Shown here one piece after another: positions 1 to 9,447 of a stretch of 64,000 nt of DNA. Positions within the stretch are counted from its first letter, which is position 1. Every line of letters begins with the position of its first letter. The notes beneath the pieces were generated by a model. The model had not been told where the DNA came from. It searched no databases and was given only the letters and a program-made list of their open reading frames with translations. This DNA comes from Cellulophaga sp. HaHa_2_95 (GTDB taxonomy: Bacteria; Bacteroidota; Bacteroidia; Flavobacteriales; Flavobacteriaceae). The stretch is taken from NCBI RefSeq assembly GCF_019278565.1, contig NZ_CP058988.1, positions 2,356,001 to 2,420,000 of the forward strand, given 5' to 3'. A program made the position numbers and the translations under genes.

Positions 1-2080
1 CTAATCGTATTTTAAAATAATCTATTTGTTCATCAAAATGATCAAAGTAAGGCTTTAAGGCTGTAGGTTCATCTAGTGCTATTTTCGCCTTTTTTACTGC
101 TTCAACTTCACTTTTACTTACAAAATCAAAAATATTTATAGGTTTACCTTCTCCGTATAGTTTCGCGATATGTGAATATATGGTAGGCGATTTTAAATTT
201 CGTTTTTCAGAGATTTCATCAATTGTTAGTCCTTGTTGATACAGCTCATAGGTTACTTTATGGGTATCCGATTTTTTAGCTTTTTTTTCATTATTAAAAG
301 CGATGATTTCCTTGATAAAGAGGTCTCCATATACTTCTAATTTTCGCTGCCCGACACCGCTTATTTCTAGAAACTCATCATCAGATAGTGGTCTAGATTG
401 TTCTATGGCTTGTAAAGTAGCATCACTAAATACCAAATAAGCAGGGATATCTTCTTCCAAAGCAATTTTATGCCTTAGTAGGCGCAAACGTTCAAATAAG
501 TCACCCGTTTTTTTCTTTTTAACAGTTTTCTCCTTTGGATTACCAATTTTCTCCAGAGCTTCAACTGGTTTTGTTAAAGAAACTTTAGCTGCTTTGAAGA
601 GTACATTTTTAGAAAATTCCGTGAGTTGTAGGGCATTGTGATTTTGAAAGGCAATTTCGGCATAACCTTGGTTAATGAGTTGAATGATATAATGCTGCCA
701 GTCCTTCCAAGAAATATCATGGCCTATTCCATAAGTTTTAACTCCCTCTAGACCTTTTTCGATAATTGTAGCGTTCTTAGCGCCGCGGAGCACGTCAATA
801 ATAACACCTGTAGCCTCAGATTCTTTTACCCTAGCAATGGTAGATAATATTTTTTGGGCAATTATAGTGCCGTCAAATACTTGCGGCGGACTTTTGCAAA
901 CATCGCAATTGCCGCAGTTTTCAGCGAGTAGTTCGCCAAAATAACTCAGTAGAATTTTTCGTCTGCATGTGGTTGCTTCCGCAAATTGCTTCATGCGCTC
1001 TAATTTTGCAATTTGCACTTCTTGGTTAGAAGCCCCTTCTGTAAATCTCCTTAACTGTATTACATCAGCGTAACTATGAAAGAGTAGTGCGCTTGCCGCC
1101 ATCCCATCACGGCCACCACGGCCAATTTCTTGGTAATAACCTTCAATATTTTTAGGCATGTTATAGTGAATAACCCAACGTACATTAGATTTATCTATTC
1201 CCATTCCAAAAGCAACAGTAGCACAGACAATTTTGGTTTTATCAAAAATAAAATCTTCTTGAACTTTTGTACGTTCATCAAAGGTAAGTCCGGCATGGTA
1301 GGCGTCAGCTTTTAAGCCTTTAGCCTTTAGTTTACTCACCAATTGTTCTGTAGTTTTTCTACTCAGGCAATAAATAATTCCGGAAGATTTAGGTCTTTTT
1401 CCAATAAAACTAAGAATTTGCTCTACACGACTATCGGCCGGTCTAACAGTTAGACTTATGTTTTTACGATCAAAAGAAGTAATAAATTGTTCTGCTTGTG
1501 GTATTGCTAATTGCGTTACAATGTCTAAGCGTGTTGCTTTATCTGCAGTTGCGGTTAACGCTACAATTGGAGTATTGGGCATTTTCTTTTTTAAAAAACC
1601 TAGCTGCTGATACGAAGGTCTAAAATCATGTCCCCAAGAAGAAATACAATGGGCCTCATCTATAGCAATACAACTAATATAGGTTTCATTCAGAATATTA
1701 TCTAAGGCTGGCATACTTTCTGGAGCTACATAGATAAGGTTTAATTCTGACTTTACAATTTTATCTATAATTCCTTGTTGCTCTTCGCTAGATTGGCTAC
1801 TGTTAAAATAAGCCGCTGCAATACCATTGGCATTACAACCATCTACTTGATCTTTCATTAAAGCGATTAATGGAGAAACTACTAAAGTAGTTTTAGGGAA
1901 TAGTAAAGAAGGGAGCTGAAAACAAATAGATTTTCCGCCACCCGTAGGCATGATTACTAAAGCATCTTGTTGATTTAATACGGCAGATATGATGGCTTCT
2001 TGCTGTGGCCTGAAACTATCGTAACCAAAGTATTTTTTTAAATTAGGAAGTAGTTGTGCTTTGTATTCAATAATTGACAT
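1..2080 (-). CDS. recQ: ATP-dependent DNA helicase RecQ (3' end outside window)
   Basis: Superfamily II 3'-5' DNA helicase acting in recombinational repair and fork restart. I translated the minus strand from the ATG at 2080: the frame stays open to base 2, giving 693 codons, so only the last few residues lie beyond the edge. The N-terminus shows the RecQ motif 0 (FRPQQEAI), Walker A PTGGGKS, then DEAH, the helicase C domain ending in [12 protein letters not shown], the RecQ zinc site ([12 protein letters not shown] followed by CGNCDVC), a winged helix, an HRDC domain ([14 protein letters not shown]) and a C-terminal helix-turn-helix extension typical of Bacteroidota RecQ. It is a monocistronic-looking gene separated from rlmF by 65 bases. 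Identification is secure from motif order; the extra C-terminal region makes it longer than E. coli RecQ (about 610 residues). Confidence 0.96.
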   Translation of the reverse strand, partial: MSIIEYKAQLLPNLKKYFGYDSFRPQQEAIISAVLNQQDALVIMPTGGGKSICFQLPSLLFPKTTLVVSPLIALMKDQVDGCNANGIAAAYFNSSQSSEEQQGIIDKIVKSELNLIYVAPESMPALDNILNETYISCIAIDEAHCISSWGHDFRPSYQQLGFLKKKMPNTPIVALTATADKATRLDIVTQLAIPQAEQFITSFDRKNISLTVRPADSRVEQILSFIGKRPKSSGIIYCLSRKTTEQLVSKLKAKGLKADAYHAGLTFDERTKVQEDFIFDKTKIVCATVAFGMGIDKSNVRWVIHYNMPKNIEGYYQEIGRGGRDGMAASALLFHSYADVIQLRRFTEGASNQEVQIAKLERMKQFAEATTCRRKILLSYFGELLAENCGNCDVCKSPPQVFDGTIIAQKILSTIARVKESEATGVIIDVLRGAKNATIIEKGLEGVKTYGIGHDISWKDWQHYIIQLINQGYAEIAFQNHNALQLTEFSKNVLFKAAKVSLTKPVEALEKIGNPKEKTVKKKKTGDLFERLRLLRHKIALEEDIPAYLVFSDATLQAIEQSRPLSDDEFLEISGVGQRKLEVYGDLFIKEIIAFNNEKKAKKSDTHKVTYELYQQGLTIDEISEKRNLKSPTIYSHIAKLYGEGKPINIFDFVSKSEVEAVKKAKIALDEPTALKPYFDHFDEQIDYFKIRL

Positions 2081-2145
2081 AAAATAAAAATCTATTTGGT
2101 AAAATTACGTGATTTATAAGATTGATGAAATTTAAGAGGCGAATT

Positions 2146-2997
2146 TTAAGCGATAAATTGCCAGGCAATAAATCTGCTTTTTTTGTTTCCTTGCTCCATT
2201 TCTATGGTTTTATAATGCGCATTTGCTTTCCGTAATTGCTTGTGTATTTTTGGTAAATTTTCGCTCTTAGAAACTAGGCAAGTAAACCAACCCACCTGCT
2301 TTTTAAATAGCAGGCTTTGCTTAATCATTCTTTTAATAAATAATGCTTCGCCACCATTACACCAAAGTTCATTTGCTTGTCCACCAAAATTTAATTTAAA
2401 ATCGGCATGGACATGTAGATTGTTAAGTTTTCTACGTGTCCCAGCATAAGCTTCTTTTTCAGAGGCATGAAAAGGAGGATTACAGAGGGTAACATCAAAA
2501 TATTCATCTTCCTTTATAATTCCGTTGAAAATATCGGCATTTGATTCTTGTGCTCTTATTTGAATATGTTCTTTAAATTCTGCCGCATTTTCTTGTGCAG
2601 CGTTAATGGCTGTAAGGTCTATATCACTCCCTATCATATGCCACCCATAAATTTGTGTGGCAAGAATCGGGTAAATACAATTTGCTCCAGTACCTATATC
2701 TAAACCTTTCACTTTTTTTATAGTAGGATCAGAAGAAAGCAAATCAGCTATATGATGTATGTAATCTGCCCGCCCTGGTATTGGCGGGCATAGGTATCCT
2801 TTAGGAAGGCTCCAAGAATGTACCTTATAATGATGTTTTAGGAGGGCTTTGTTGAGGGCCAAAACAGCATCCGGATTTGAAAAATCGATACTTTCTACAT
2901 TAAATTTATTAAGAATAATAAATTCAGCTAGAGGTTCAAAGCTATTTTTTAAGGTCTGAAAATCGTAAGGAGCGTGGTGTAAATTTTTTGGATGCAA
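2146..2997 (-). CDS. rlmF: 23S rRNA (adenine(1618)-N6)-methyltransferase RlmF
   Basis: S-adenosylmethionine-dependent methyltransferase that modifies A1618 of 23S rRNA. The 283-residue protein has the family N-terminal block LCPPIPGRADYIHH (about 69-82), the SAM-binding loop GLDIGTGANCIYP (98-110) and the N6-adenine catalytic motif NPPF (173-176). Length matches the family. It has its own promoter, with a -7 box about 18 bases before the ATG, divergent from the DEAD-box gene on the other strand. The GC-rich hairpin-like stretch near 2767-2791 is explained by the conserved CPPIPGRAD codons. Confidence 0.94.
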   Translation of the reverse strand: MHPKNLHHAPYDFQTLKNSFEPLAEFIILNKFNVESIDFSNPDAVLALNKALLKHHYKVHSWSLPKGYLCPPIPGRADYIHHIADLLSSDPTIKKVKGLDIGTGANCIYPILATQIYGWHMIGSDIDLTAINAAQENAAEFKEHIQIRAQESNADIFNGIIKEDEYFDVTLCNPPFHASEKEAYAGTRRKLNNLHVHADFKLNFGGQANELWCNGGEALFIKRMIKQSLLFKKQVGWFTCLVSKSENLPKIHKQLRKANAHYKTIEMEQGNKKSRFIAWQFIA

Positions 2998-3014
2998 ATT
3001 ATATTTTTATCTTG

Positions 3015-3044
3015 CAAAGATAGGTATGTTAAGTTGCTTGGCAA
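3015..3044 (-). promoter_or_regulatory. Promoter of rlmF (Bacteroidota type)
   Basis: On the minus strand the -7 box TATCTTTG occupies 3022-3015 and a -33 TTG occupies 3044-3042, with 19 bases between. This fits the TTG / TAnnTTTG sigma-ABfr consensus and places the start of transcription about 10 bases ahead of the rlmF ATG. It overlaps the promoter of the divergent helicase gene. Confidence 0.6.
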
Positions 3045-3070
3045 TAGCAAAGCAGAATACCATACCTTTG
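3038..3070 (+). promoter_or_regulatory. Promoter of DEAD-box helicase gene (Bacteroidota type)
   Basis: The -7 box TACCTTTG lies at 3063-3070 and a -33 TTG at 3038-3040, 22 bases apart, ending 21 bases before the helicase ATG. The -33 region interleaves with that of the divergent rlmF promoter, so the two may compete or be co-regulated. Confidence 0.6.
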
Positions 3071-3091
3071 CAAAAATAAACAAGTTTTCCC

Positions 3092-4441
3092 ATGAGTTCT
3101 TTTGAAGATTTCAATTTAAAAAAACAATTAAATTACGCAATTGAAGATTTAAAATTTTCAACACCAACACCTATACAAGAAGCGGCTTTTTCTGTGGTTA
3201 TGTCAGGGAAAGATATTGTTGGAATTGCACAAACAGGTACTGGGAAAACAATGGCTTACATGTTGCCAATATTACAAGAATTAGGTTTTTCTAAGCAAGT
3301 ACATCCTAGAGTTCTAGTATTAGTTCCCACAAGGGAATTAGTATTACAAGTGGTGGAGAATATAGAAAGCTTTGCTAAATATATTAACGTACGGGTATTA
3401 GGAGTGTATGGCGGTGTTAATATAAATACGCAAAAACAACAATGCGTTCAAGGAACGGATATTTTGGTGGCAACACCAGGAAGATTGTATGATCTAGCCC
3501 TTTCTAAAGCTGTAAAATTAAAAGAAGTAAAAAAATTAGTAATTGATGAAGTAGATGTAATGTTGGATTTAGGATTCCGTTTCCAACTGATAAACATCTT
3601 TGATTTACTCCCCGCAAGAAGGCAAAATATTATGTTTTCTGCGACGATGACGAGTGACGTAGACGCACTTATCGATGACTTTTTCGTTGCACCAGAAAAA
3701 GTTTCTATTGCAGTGAGTGGTACTCCGTTAGAGAATATCGCACAGGTATGTTATGCGGTTCCTAATTTTTATACCAAAGTAAATTTATTGATTCGTTTAT
3801 TGAAGGATAAGGATACCTTTAAAAAAGTGTTAGTTTTTGTTGGTAATAAGCGTTTTGCAGACAAGGTTTTTGAAGAAATGGAAGAAGCTTTTGGAAGCGA
3901 ATCTTGTGTAATTCACTCCAATAAGTCTCAAAACTATAGAATGCGCTCCATTCGTCAGTTTGATGAAGGCCAGAATCGTATTCTGGTAACTACCGATGTT
4001 ATGGCACGTGGTTTAGATTTGGATAAAATTACGCATGTAATCAATTTTGATACGCCAAATTATCCTGAAAACTATATGCATAGAATTGGTAGAACGGGTA
4101 GGGCGGAGCACCAAGGTAATTCTGTTTTATTTTATACAGAAAAAGAAGAGGCTTCTAAAGATGACATTGAAACTTTAATGGACTTTAAAATTCCATTACT
4201 TACAATACCTGAAAATGTAGAAATCTCAGAAGAGCTTATAGCGGAGGAGCGCCCTAGAATTATTGAGACAGATAATCCTAACCAAACGACACTTGCCTCT
4301 CAGGGTAGCTTTCATGAAAAGAAAGAGAAGAATAAAAAAACAAATCAAGGAGGTTCTTACCAACGCATTATCGCTAAAAAATATAAGAAGCCTAAAACTA
4401 AGGGAGATAAGAACTATAATAAGAGAAATAAGAAGAAGTAA
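3092..4441 (+). CDS. DEAD-box RNA helicase (RhlE/CshA type, DEVD variant)
   Basis: ATP-dependent RNA helicase, likely in ribosome assembly or mRNA turnover. The 449-residue protein carries the Q motif (TPTPIQ), motif I AQTGTGKT, PTREL, TPGR, motif II written DEVD instead of DEAD, SAT, motif V MARGLD and motif VI HRIGRTGR. After the two RecA-like domains comes a basic, Lys/Asn-rich tail (from about residue 400) of the kind that binds RNA non-specifically. It is preceded by a good promoter and followed 45 bases later by lpxD on the same strand. The exact subfamily (RhlE, DeaD, CshA) cannot be fixed by eye. Confidence 0.9.
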   Translation: MSSFEDFNLKKQLNYAIEDLKFSTPTPIQEAAFSVVMSGKDIVGIAQTGTGKTMAYMLPILQELGFSKQVHPRVLVLVPTRELVLQVVENIESFAKYINVRVLGVYGGVNINTQKQQCVQGTDILVATPGRLYDLALSKAVKLKEVKKLVIDEVDVMLDLGFRFQLINIFDLLPARRQNIMFSATMTSDVDALIDDFFVAPEKVSIAVSGTPLENIAQVCYAVPNFYTKVNLLIRLLKDKDTFKKVLVFVGNKRFADKVFEEMEEAFGSESCVIHSNKSQNYRMRSIRQFDEGQNRILVTTDVMARGLDLDKITHVINFDTPNYPENYMHRIGRTGRAEHQGNSVLFYTEKEEASKDDIETLMDFKIPLLTIPENVEISEELIAEERPRIIETDNPNQTTLASQGSFHEKKEKNKKTNQGGSYQRIIAKKYKKPKTKGDKNYNKRNKKK

Positions 4442-4486
4442 GAATATAATCCCTATATTTAGCTCCAACCAATCTTATTATACTTA

Positions 4487-5482
4487 ATGAAATCATTCAC
4501 AATAGCAGATATAAATGCTGTTATCAACGGAGTTATTTTAGGGAATACTTCAAATGAAATTACTGCTCCTGAGCAATTAGAAAAAGCAACAAAACATAAC
4601 ATTAGTTTTATCGGAAATCGAAAATACGCTAAGCTTTGGCCTTTATCAAAGGCTTCTGTTGCGGTTATCGATGAAAAAATGGAGCTAGAACCTGGAGACA
4701 ACAGAGCGCTTATAAAAGTAAAGTGTGCTGATTTGGCCATGGCTCAAATTCTGGAATTTTTCAATCCAGGAAGCCCAATACTCGAGGAGGATGTTCACCC
4801 TAGTGCTGTGGTACATGCTACTGTTACCTTAGGTAAAAATGTACAAATTGGCGCTAATGTTTACATTGGAAAAAATGTAACTATTGGTGATGGTACCGTT
4901 ATTTACCCGAATGTAACGGTCATGGATGATAGTGCTATAGGAATGGCATGTGTTATTTGGTCTGGTACGGTAATTAGAGAGCGTACGCAAATAGGCCACC
5001 AATGTATTTTTCATACGAATGTAAGCATCGGAGCAGACGGTTTTGGTTTTAGGCCTAGTCCGGATGGTAGAGGATTGGTTAAAATTCCTCAGATAGGAAA
5101 TGTGGTAATTGGTAATGGTGTAGAAATTGGAGCTAACTCTTGTGTAGATCGTGGAAAATTTAGTTCTACCATCATTGGTGATGGTACTAAAATTGATAAT
5201 CTCGTGCAAATAGGACACAACTCTGTCTTAGGGCGTTCTTGTATCATGGCTGGTCACAGCGGTTTAGCGGGTTCTGTTACTTTAGGTGATGGTGTTATTA
5301 TAGGAGGTAGTGCTTCTATAAAAGATCATACTACTTTGCATTCTGGTGTAACGGTAGGTGCTGGCTCTGGGGTTATGGGTGACGTTCAAGCCGGAAAAAC
5401 GGTATTAGGATACCCTGCTTGTGATTCACGAGATATGCTCAAACAATGGGTAGCATTACGTAAATTAGGGAAAGGCGCTTAA
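4487..5482 (+). CDS. lpxD: UDP-3-O-acylglucosamine N-acyltransferase (LpxD-type, probably a second copy)
   Basis: Acyltransferase of lipid A synthesis that adds the N-linked 3-hydroxyacyl chain to UDP-3-O-acylglucosamine in the cytoplasm. The 331 residues show an N-terminal uridine-binding domain and then a left-handed beta helix of hexapeptide repeats. The LpxD signature is clear: SIGADGFGFRP, IGNGVEIGANSCVDRG, and KIDNLVQIGHNSVLG, whose His is the expected catalytic base. It stands alone behind a helicase gene and not in the lpxD-lpxC-lpxA cluster that Bacteroidota usually have. I therefore infer a paralogue that may act on another sugar nucleotide or acyl chain. Confidence 0.85.
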   Translation: MKSFTIADINAVINGVILGNTSNEITAPEQLEKATKHNISFIGNRKYAKLWPLSKASVAVIDEKMELEPGDNRALIKVKCADLAMAQILEFFNPGSPILEEDVHPSAVVHATVTLGKNVQIGANVYIGKNVTIGDGTVIYPNVTVMDDSAIGMACVIWSGTVIRERTQIGHQCIFHTNVSIGADGFGFRPSPDGRGLVKIPQIGNVVIGNGVEIGANSCVDRGKFSSTIIGDGTKIDNLVQIGHNSVLGRSCIMAGHSGLAGSVTLGDGVIIGGSASIKDHTTLHSGVTVGAGSGVMGDVQAGKTVLGYPACDSRDMLKQWVALRKLGKGA

Positions 5483-5550
5483 TTTTGTAAAACTTTCATC
5501 TAGTTAAGCTTACTTTTAATCAAAAAACTCAATTGTTTTTTAGCAATAAT

Positions 5551-5581
5551 TTGTAAAGCCCTCTTAAAGGCTTTAATTTTG
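5551..5581 (+). promoter_or_regulatory. Promoter of RadD-like helicase gene
   Basis: TTG at 5551-5553, 20 bases, then TAATTTTG at 5574-5581: a near-ideal Bacteroidota promoter, 24 bases before the ATG at 5606. Confidence 0.6.
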
Positions 5582-5605
5582 TGCTCCCCCTAGAAAAGGA
5601 TATTT

Positions 5606-7159
5606 ATGACGGAGACAGCAACAGGATTGCAAGAAAAAAAATCAGATAAAGAACTGTATAGCTACCAGCAGGGAGCGATCAACAAAATCTTTGAAAAATT
5701 TGATACTGCGGCAGATAATTATCACTTGCTGTATCAATTGCCTACGGGTGGAGGAAAAACCGTTATTTTCTCTGAAATGGTTCGGCAGTATTTAAAAAAC
5801 CACAAGAAGAAAGTATTAGTGATGACGCACCGTGTAGAGCTGTGTAATCAAACATCTACTATGCTTACCAATTTTGGGGTACCTAATAAGGTGGTAAATA
5901 GTAAAGCTAACCTAGACGACCAAGACCAATATATTTGCTTTGTAGCAATGGTCGAGACCTTGAACAATCGTTTAAATGATGGTAAATTAGATATTTCAGA
6001 TATCGGTTTAGTTATTATTGATGAAGCGCATTACAATTCATTTACCAAGTTATTTAAATTTTTCGAGAATTCTTTTGTTCTAGGAGTAACGGCAACCCCG
6101 TTAAGTTCTAGTAAAGAACTTCCGATGAAAGATAATTATGATGAGTTGATCACAGGGGAATCAATTCAATCTTTAATTGAGAATGAATTTTTAGCACGTG
6201 CTGAAGTATATCAGTATGATATGGGATTAACCTCTCTAGAGGTGGGTTCAAATGGAGATTATACGGTTAAATCATCGGAAGACCTCTATACCAGTCCTGC
6301 AATGTTAGATAAAACTTTGCAAGCGTATTTAAAACATTCTAAAGGGAAAAAAGCATTAATCTTTAATAATGGTATTAATACGTCTATTCAGATTTATTAT
6401 ACCTTTAAAGCAGCGGGTTTACCTGTAATGCATTTAGATAATACGGCGACAAAAAAACAGCGTAAGCAAATTTTAAAATGGTTTAAAGAAACTCCAGATG
6501 CTATTCTTTCTTCTGTAAGTATTTTAACCACGGGTTTTGATGAACCTACGATAGATACTATTATTCTAAATAGAGCAACAAAATCTCTTACGTTATACTA
6601 CCAGATGATTGGTCGTGGATCCCGTATCCTTAATAATAAATCGGCTTTCAAAGTAATAGATTTAGGAAATAACTACCATAGATTTGGTCCTTGGGGAGCA
6701 GATTTGGATTGGCAAATGATTTTCAAGTCTCCTAATTTCTATATGGAGCGTCTTCAGAATGATGAAGATATAGAAAGTAACTTTAGGCATGAGATGGCCG
6801 AAGAAATTCGGGCACAATTCGCAAAGTCAGAAGAAGTGTATTTTGATATTAAAGAAGTATATACGGATGCTACCTATAAAGGAGAGTCTTCTAAAGTGGT
6901 TCTCGAGCGCTCTATAGAACAGCATGGTAGAATTTGTATAGAAAATAGCGAAGATGTCTATGATGCCTTAGGTTTAGCTAAATTGCTAGATGAGGATATT
7001 GATTATAGAATTCAGAGTTATGCAAAATGTATAAGCCGTAGTACGTTTAATTTTTTGAAATGGTTGAAGGATGATTATAAGCTTAAACTAAATTCGTACT
7101 TACGTCAAAATTTTGATGAAGTTTTTGAGGAGATCAACGGATATCCACCAGAAGAATAG
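5606..7159 (+). CDS. Superfamily II DEAD/DEAH helicase (RadD/YejH-like)
   Basis: ATP-dependent nucleic acid helicase or translocase of the type III restriction subunit fold. In 517 residues it has motif I LPTGGGKTVIFSE, motif II IIDEAHYNS, motif III GVTATP, and motif VI YYQMIGRGSRI, with a C-terminal region of about 130 residues of its own. The arrangement is that of RadD/YejH proteins linked to DNA repair; a role as a restriction-system subunit is less likely because no methyltransferase or specificity gene is nearby. It has its own promoter and ends at a bidirectional terminator facing the convergent LytTR operon. Confidence 0.85.
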   Translation: MTETATGLQEKKSDKELYSYQQGAINKIFEKFDTAADNYHLLYQLPTGGGKTVIFSEMVRQYLKNHKKKVLVMTHRVELCNQTSTMLTNFGVPNKVVNSKANLDDQDQYICFVAMVETLNNRLNDGKLDISDIGLVIIDEAHYNSFTKLFKFFENSFVLGVTATPLSSSKELPMKDNYDELITGESIQSLIENEFLARAEVYQYDMGLTSLEVGSNGDYTVKSSEDLYTSPAMLDKTLQAYLKHSKGKKALIFNNGINTSIQIYYTFKAAGLPVMHLDNTATKKQRKQILKWFKETPDAILSSVSILTTGFDEPTIDTIILNRATKSLTLYYQMIGRGSRILNNKSAFKVIDLGNNYHRFGPWGADLDWQMIFKSPNFYMERLQNDEDIESNFRHEMAEEIRAQFAKSEEVYFDIKEVYTDATYKGESSKVVLERSIEQHGRICIENSEDVYDALGLAKLLDEDIDYRIQSYAKCISRSTFNFLKWLKDDYKLKLNSYLRQNFDEVFEEINGYPPEE

Positions 7160-7175
7160 AAAAAATATAAACATA

Positions 7176-7214
7176 AAAAAAGCACTAGTTACATCTTATA
7201 ATTAGTGCTTTTTT
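7176..7214. terminator. Bidirectional rho-independent terminator
   Basis: Inverted repeat AAAAAAGCACTA / TAGTGCTTTTTT with arms 7176-7187 and 7203-7214 and a 15-base loop. The A-tract on one side and T-tract on the other let it work for both the helicase gene and the convergent response-regulator gene. Confidence 0.85.
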
Positions 7215-7235
7215 GCGTTAAGAGGTATTCGAATT

Positions 7236-7919
7236 CTATTGAAATAACTCTAATTTTACTTGCTCGTAATAACTGTCACTAATCGGAATTAAGGTCTCAT
7301 TTATAAAAAGATCTCTTCCTTTTAAAGAAGTTACCTTGGTTTTATTGATTATATATGAGCGATGAACGCGCATAAATTGTGATGTCGGAATTTGTTTTTG
7401 CAAGGCTTTTAGAGATTGCAAACTCATGATTTTTTTACTTTCCGTGTAAAAGGTAACATATTCACTATCACTTTTTATATACAAGATATCTGCATATTTC
7501 AATTTATAGAGATCGTAGCCAGATTTTACGGTAATACTGTCTTCAGCGTTTTCAACAGGTGCATTCTCGCTTTTTACTTTATTAACGGCGGTTAAAAAAC
7601 GATTAAAAGTGATAGGTTTTAAAAGATAATCTACCACATTTAGTTCGTACCCCTCTAAAGCATATTCGGTATACGCCGTGGTGAAAATAATATTAGTATC
7701 AGCACCTATAATTTTGGCAAAATCGGTTCCATTTATAGCGGGCATTTGAATGTCTAAAAAAATTAGATCTATAGAAGAATTCTTTATTAATGGTAAGGCT
7801 TCCAAAGCATTCTCATATTCACCGATTAGCTCTAAATTTGGTGTATCTGATATGTATTTTATGATTAAAGCTCTTGCTAATTCTTCATCATCTATGACGA
7901 GACATTTAATTTTACGCAT
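7236..7919 (-). CDS. LytTR-family response regulator
   Basis: DNA-binding response regulator of the LytR/AlgR class. The 227 residues comprise a receiver domain with the acidic pair at D10/D11, the phospho-acceptor D56 (in LIFLD) and the switch residues FTTAYTEYALEGY and YLLKP, followed from about residue 125 by a LytTR DNA-binding domain (FMRVHRSYIINKTKV). Its ATG overlaps the kinase stop codon by one base (TAATG), so the two are translationally coupled. Targets are not shown by the sequence; the divergent EF-hand/YHYH/SCO operon 1.2 kb away is one candidate. Confidence 0.93.
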   Translation of the reverse strand: MRKIKCLVIDDEELARALIIKYISDTPNLELIGEYENALEALPLIKNSSIDLIFLDIQMPAINGTDFAKIIGADTNIIFTTAYTEYALEGYELNVVDYLLKPITFNRFLTAVNKVKSENAPVENAEDSITVKSGYDLYKLKYADILYIKSDSEYVTFYTESKKIMSLQSLKALQKQIPTSQFMRVHRSYIINKTKVTSLKGRDLFINETLIPISDSYYEQVKLELFQ

Positions 7920-8950
7920 TATAAATTTAATTTTAAACTTACTTTAAAACGATCTGGAAGATTTTCAATAGTAAGTTCGTGTTTATTCGGATACAAAATA
8001 GCTAATCTTTTTTTAACATTCTCTAGCCCTATACCGCCAACTTTATCTTTGTTTTCTACAAGTTCAGATGTACTATTTTCAACTTCAAAATAAATTTCAT
8101 CGAGTTTACTGATTACTTTTATATGTAGAAAAGTACCCGCAACTTTTTCTATATTACTGTGTTTAAACGCATTCTCTACAAAAGGAATTACAAGCATGGG
8201 AGCAATCAAAATTCCTTTAGAACCTATTTCATAGGTCGTGGTAATCGGATATTTTTTACTGCTTTTCGTTGTAAATAATTTAATATAGTTTTCTATGTAT
8301 GATATTTCTTTTGTTAAAGGTACAAAAGCTTGTTCGCAATCATAAAGTACATAGCGTAACATATTGGCCAAATAACTAATAGATTCTTGCGTTTTTGTAG
8401 CACTTATCGCAGATAACGCATAAATATTATTCAAAGTATTGAATAAAAAATGTGGATTGATCTGGGATTTCAGTAGTTTGAGCTCTGTCGCTAATCGTTC
8501 ATTATTATTCTTTATAGTTTCTTCTTCTTTTTTTTGGGCATAGAAAAGCGTTTCTAAAAAGGTGCCTAATACAGCAGAAACGGCCAAGAGTAAAAAGTGA
8601 ATTAAAAATTTAGAAGGAATACCGCCTCTAGGCACTCGTTTAATTAGATTTTCTGCTCCCGGCATTCGTGGGGGGATGCGCGGTGGCGGCAATGAAAAAA
8701 GCGAAGAACTTATACAGCTTCCTAAAACTATTGCCGCAAGCCCAAAGAGCATGAATAATAAGTATTTCTTTTTGAACAATAATTTTGGGGCTGCAAAATA
8801 GATTAGACCCGCCAATAAAAGTATTTGAAAGATTACAGAAAGTAGGTTTTCTCTAAAAAACCCAAAATCAAAACTTTGGGTAATCCACAGCACTAACCAT
8901 ATAATTATCCATAATAAGGATTGGAATACAAATCTTTTCGTAGCTTTCAT
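7919..8950 (-). CDS. Sensor histidine kinase, LytS/YehU-type (His_kinase family)
   Basis: Membrane sensor kinase partnered with the LytTR regulator downstream. The 343-residue protein has about four transmembrane segments in the first 135 residues, with a Pro/Arg-rich extracytoplasmic loop (near 87-108). The phospho-accepting His is H167 in NPHFLFNTLNN, and the ATP-binding domain contains VENAFKH and GIGLENVKKRL. There is no recognisable periplasmic ligand domain, so the signal is probably sensed in or near the membrane. It is the first gene of a two-gene operon. Confidence 0.93.
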   Translation of the reverse strand: MKATKRFVFQSLLWIIIWLVLWITQSFDFGFFRENLLSVIFQILLLAGLIYFAAPKLLFKKKYLLFMLFGLAAIVLGSCISSSLFSLPPPRIPPRMPGAENLIKRVPRGGIPSKFLIHFLLLAVSAVLGTFLETLFYAQKKEEETIKNNNERLATELKLLKSQINPHFLFNTLNNIYALSAISATKTQESISYLANMLRYVLYDCEQAFVPLTKEISYIENYIKLFTTKSSKKYPITTTYEIGSKGILIAPMLVIPFVENAFKHSNIEKVAGTFLHIKVISKLDEIYFEVENSTSELVENKDKVGGIGLENVKKRLAILYPNKHELTIENLPDRFKVSLKLNL

Positions 8951-9140
8951 ACCGCAAATAAAAGTAAAATAAATTTAGAGGATTATGGTTTTTGAGGTGG
9001 AATACTTTCTGTAAATATTCATTTACTGATTGGGATTGGCGTTTAACAGATTATTACGCTTTGTTAGTTGATTCATGAAAATTCACATGTTTCTTTTTCT
9101 GAAATTTGAAATAGATATTAATGCAATAAAAATTAAAAAC

Positions 9141-9416
9141 ATGAAAAATAAAGTAATTCAATTAGGTGTAATGGGGGTATTCTTATTAATGTTTTCTTGT
9201 GGTAATGCACAAGAGAAGGAAAAAGGAAAAAAGCCGCCCACTTTTTCAGAGCTTCTTGAAAAAATGGATAAGAATGAGGATGGTAAGCTTTCTAAAGATG
9301 AAATAAAAGGACCTCTTAAAGATAACTTTGATGCGGTAGATACAGATGAAGATGGTTTCATTACGGAGGAAGAAATGAAAAATGCTCCAAGACCAGAACG
9401 TCCTAAGCGTAACTAA
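9141..9416 (+). CDS. EF-hand lipoprotein
   Basis: Small exported calcium-binding protein. I start it at 9141 and not at an upstream ATG at 9075, because this start gives a classic lipoprotein signal (MKNKVIQLGVMGVFLLMFSC) with the lipobox Cys directly after. The mature 70 residues contain two EF-hand loops, DKNEDGKLSKDE and DTDEDGFITEEE, each with acidic residues at positions 1, 3, 5 and 12. It is the first gene of an operon with a YHYH protein, a MORN-2 protein and SCO1. Ca2+ binding is inferred from the loops; the biological role is unknown. Confidence 0.85.
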   Translation: MKNKVIQLGVMGVFLLMFSCGNAQEKEKGKKPPTFSELLEKMDKNEDGKLSKDEIKGPLKDNFDAVDTDEDGFITEEEMKNAPRPERPKRN

Positions 9417-9447
9417 ACCCAACTAGTACTAAATTTAAAACAATACC

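Noticed and set aside
2767..2791. GC-rich hairpin TGCCCGCC / GGCGGGCA as a possible inserted repeat
   Set aside because: It lies inside rlmF exactly over the conserved CPPIPGRAD segment, so codon constraint explains it.
5606..7159. RadD-like helicase as the restriction subunit of a defence system
   Set aside because: No methyltransferase, nuclease or other partner beside it; neighbours are lpxD and a two-component system.
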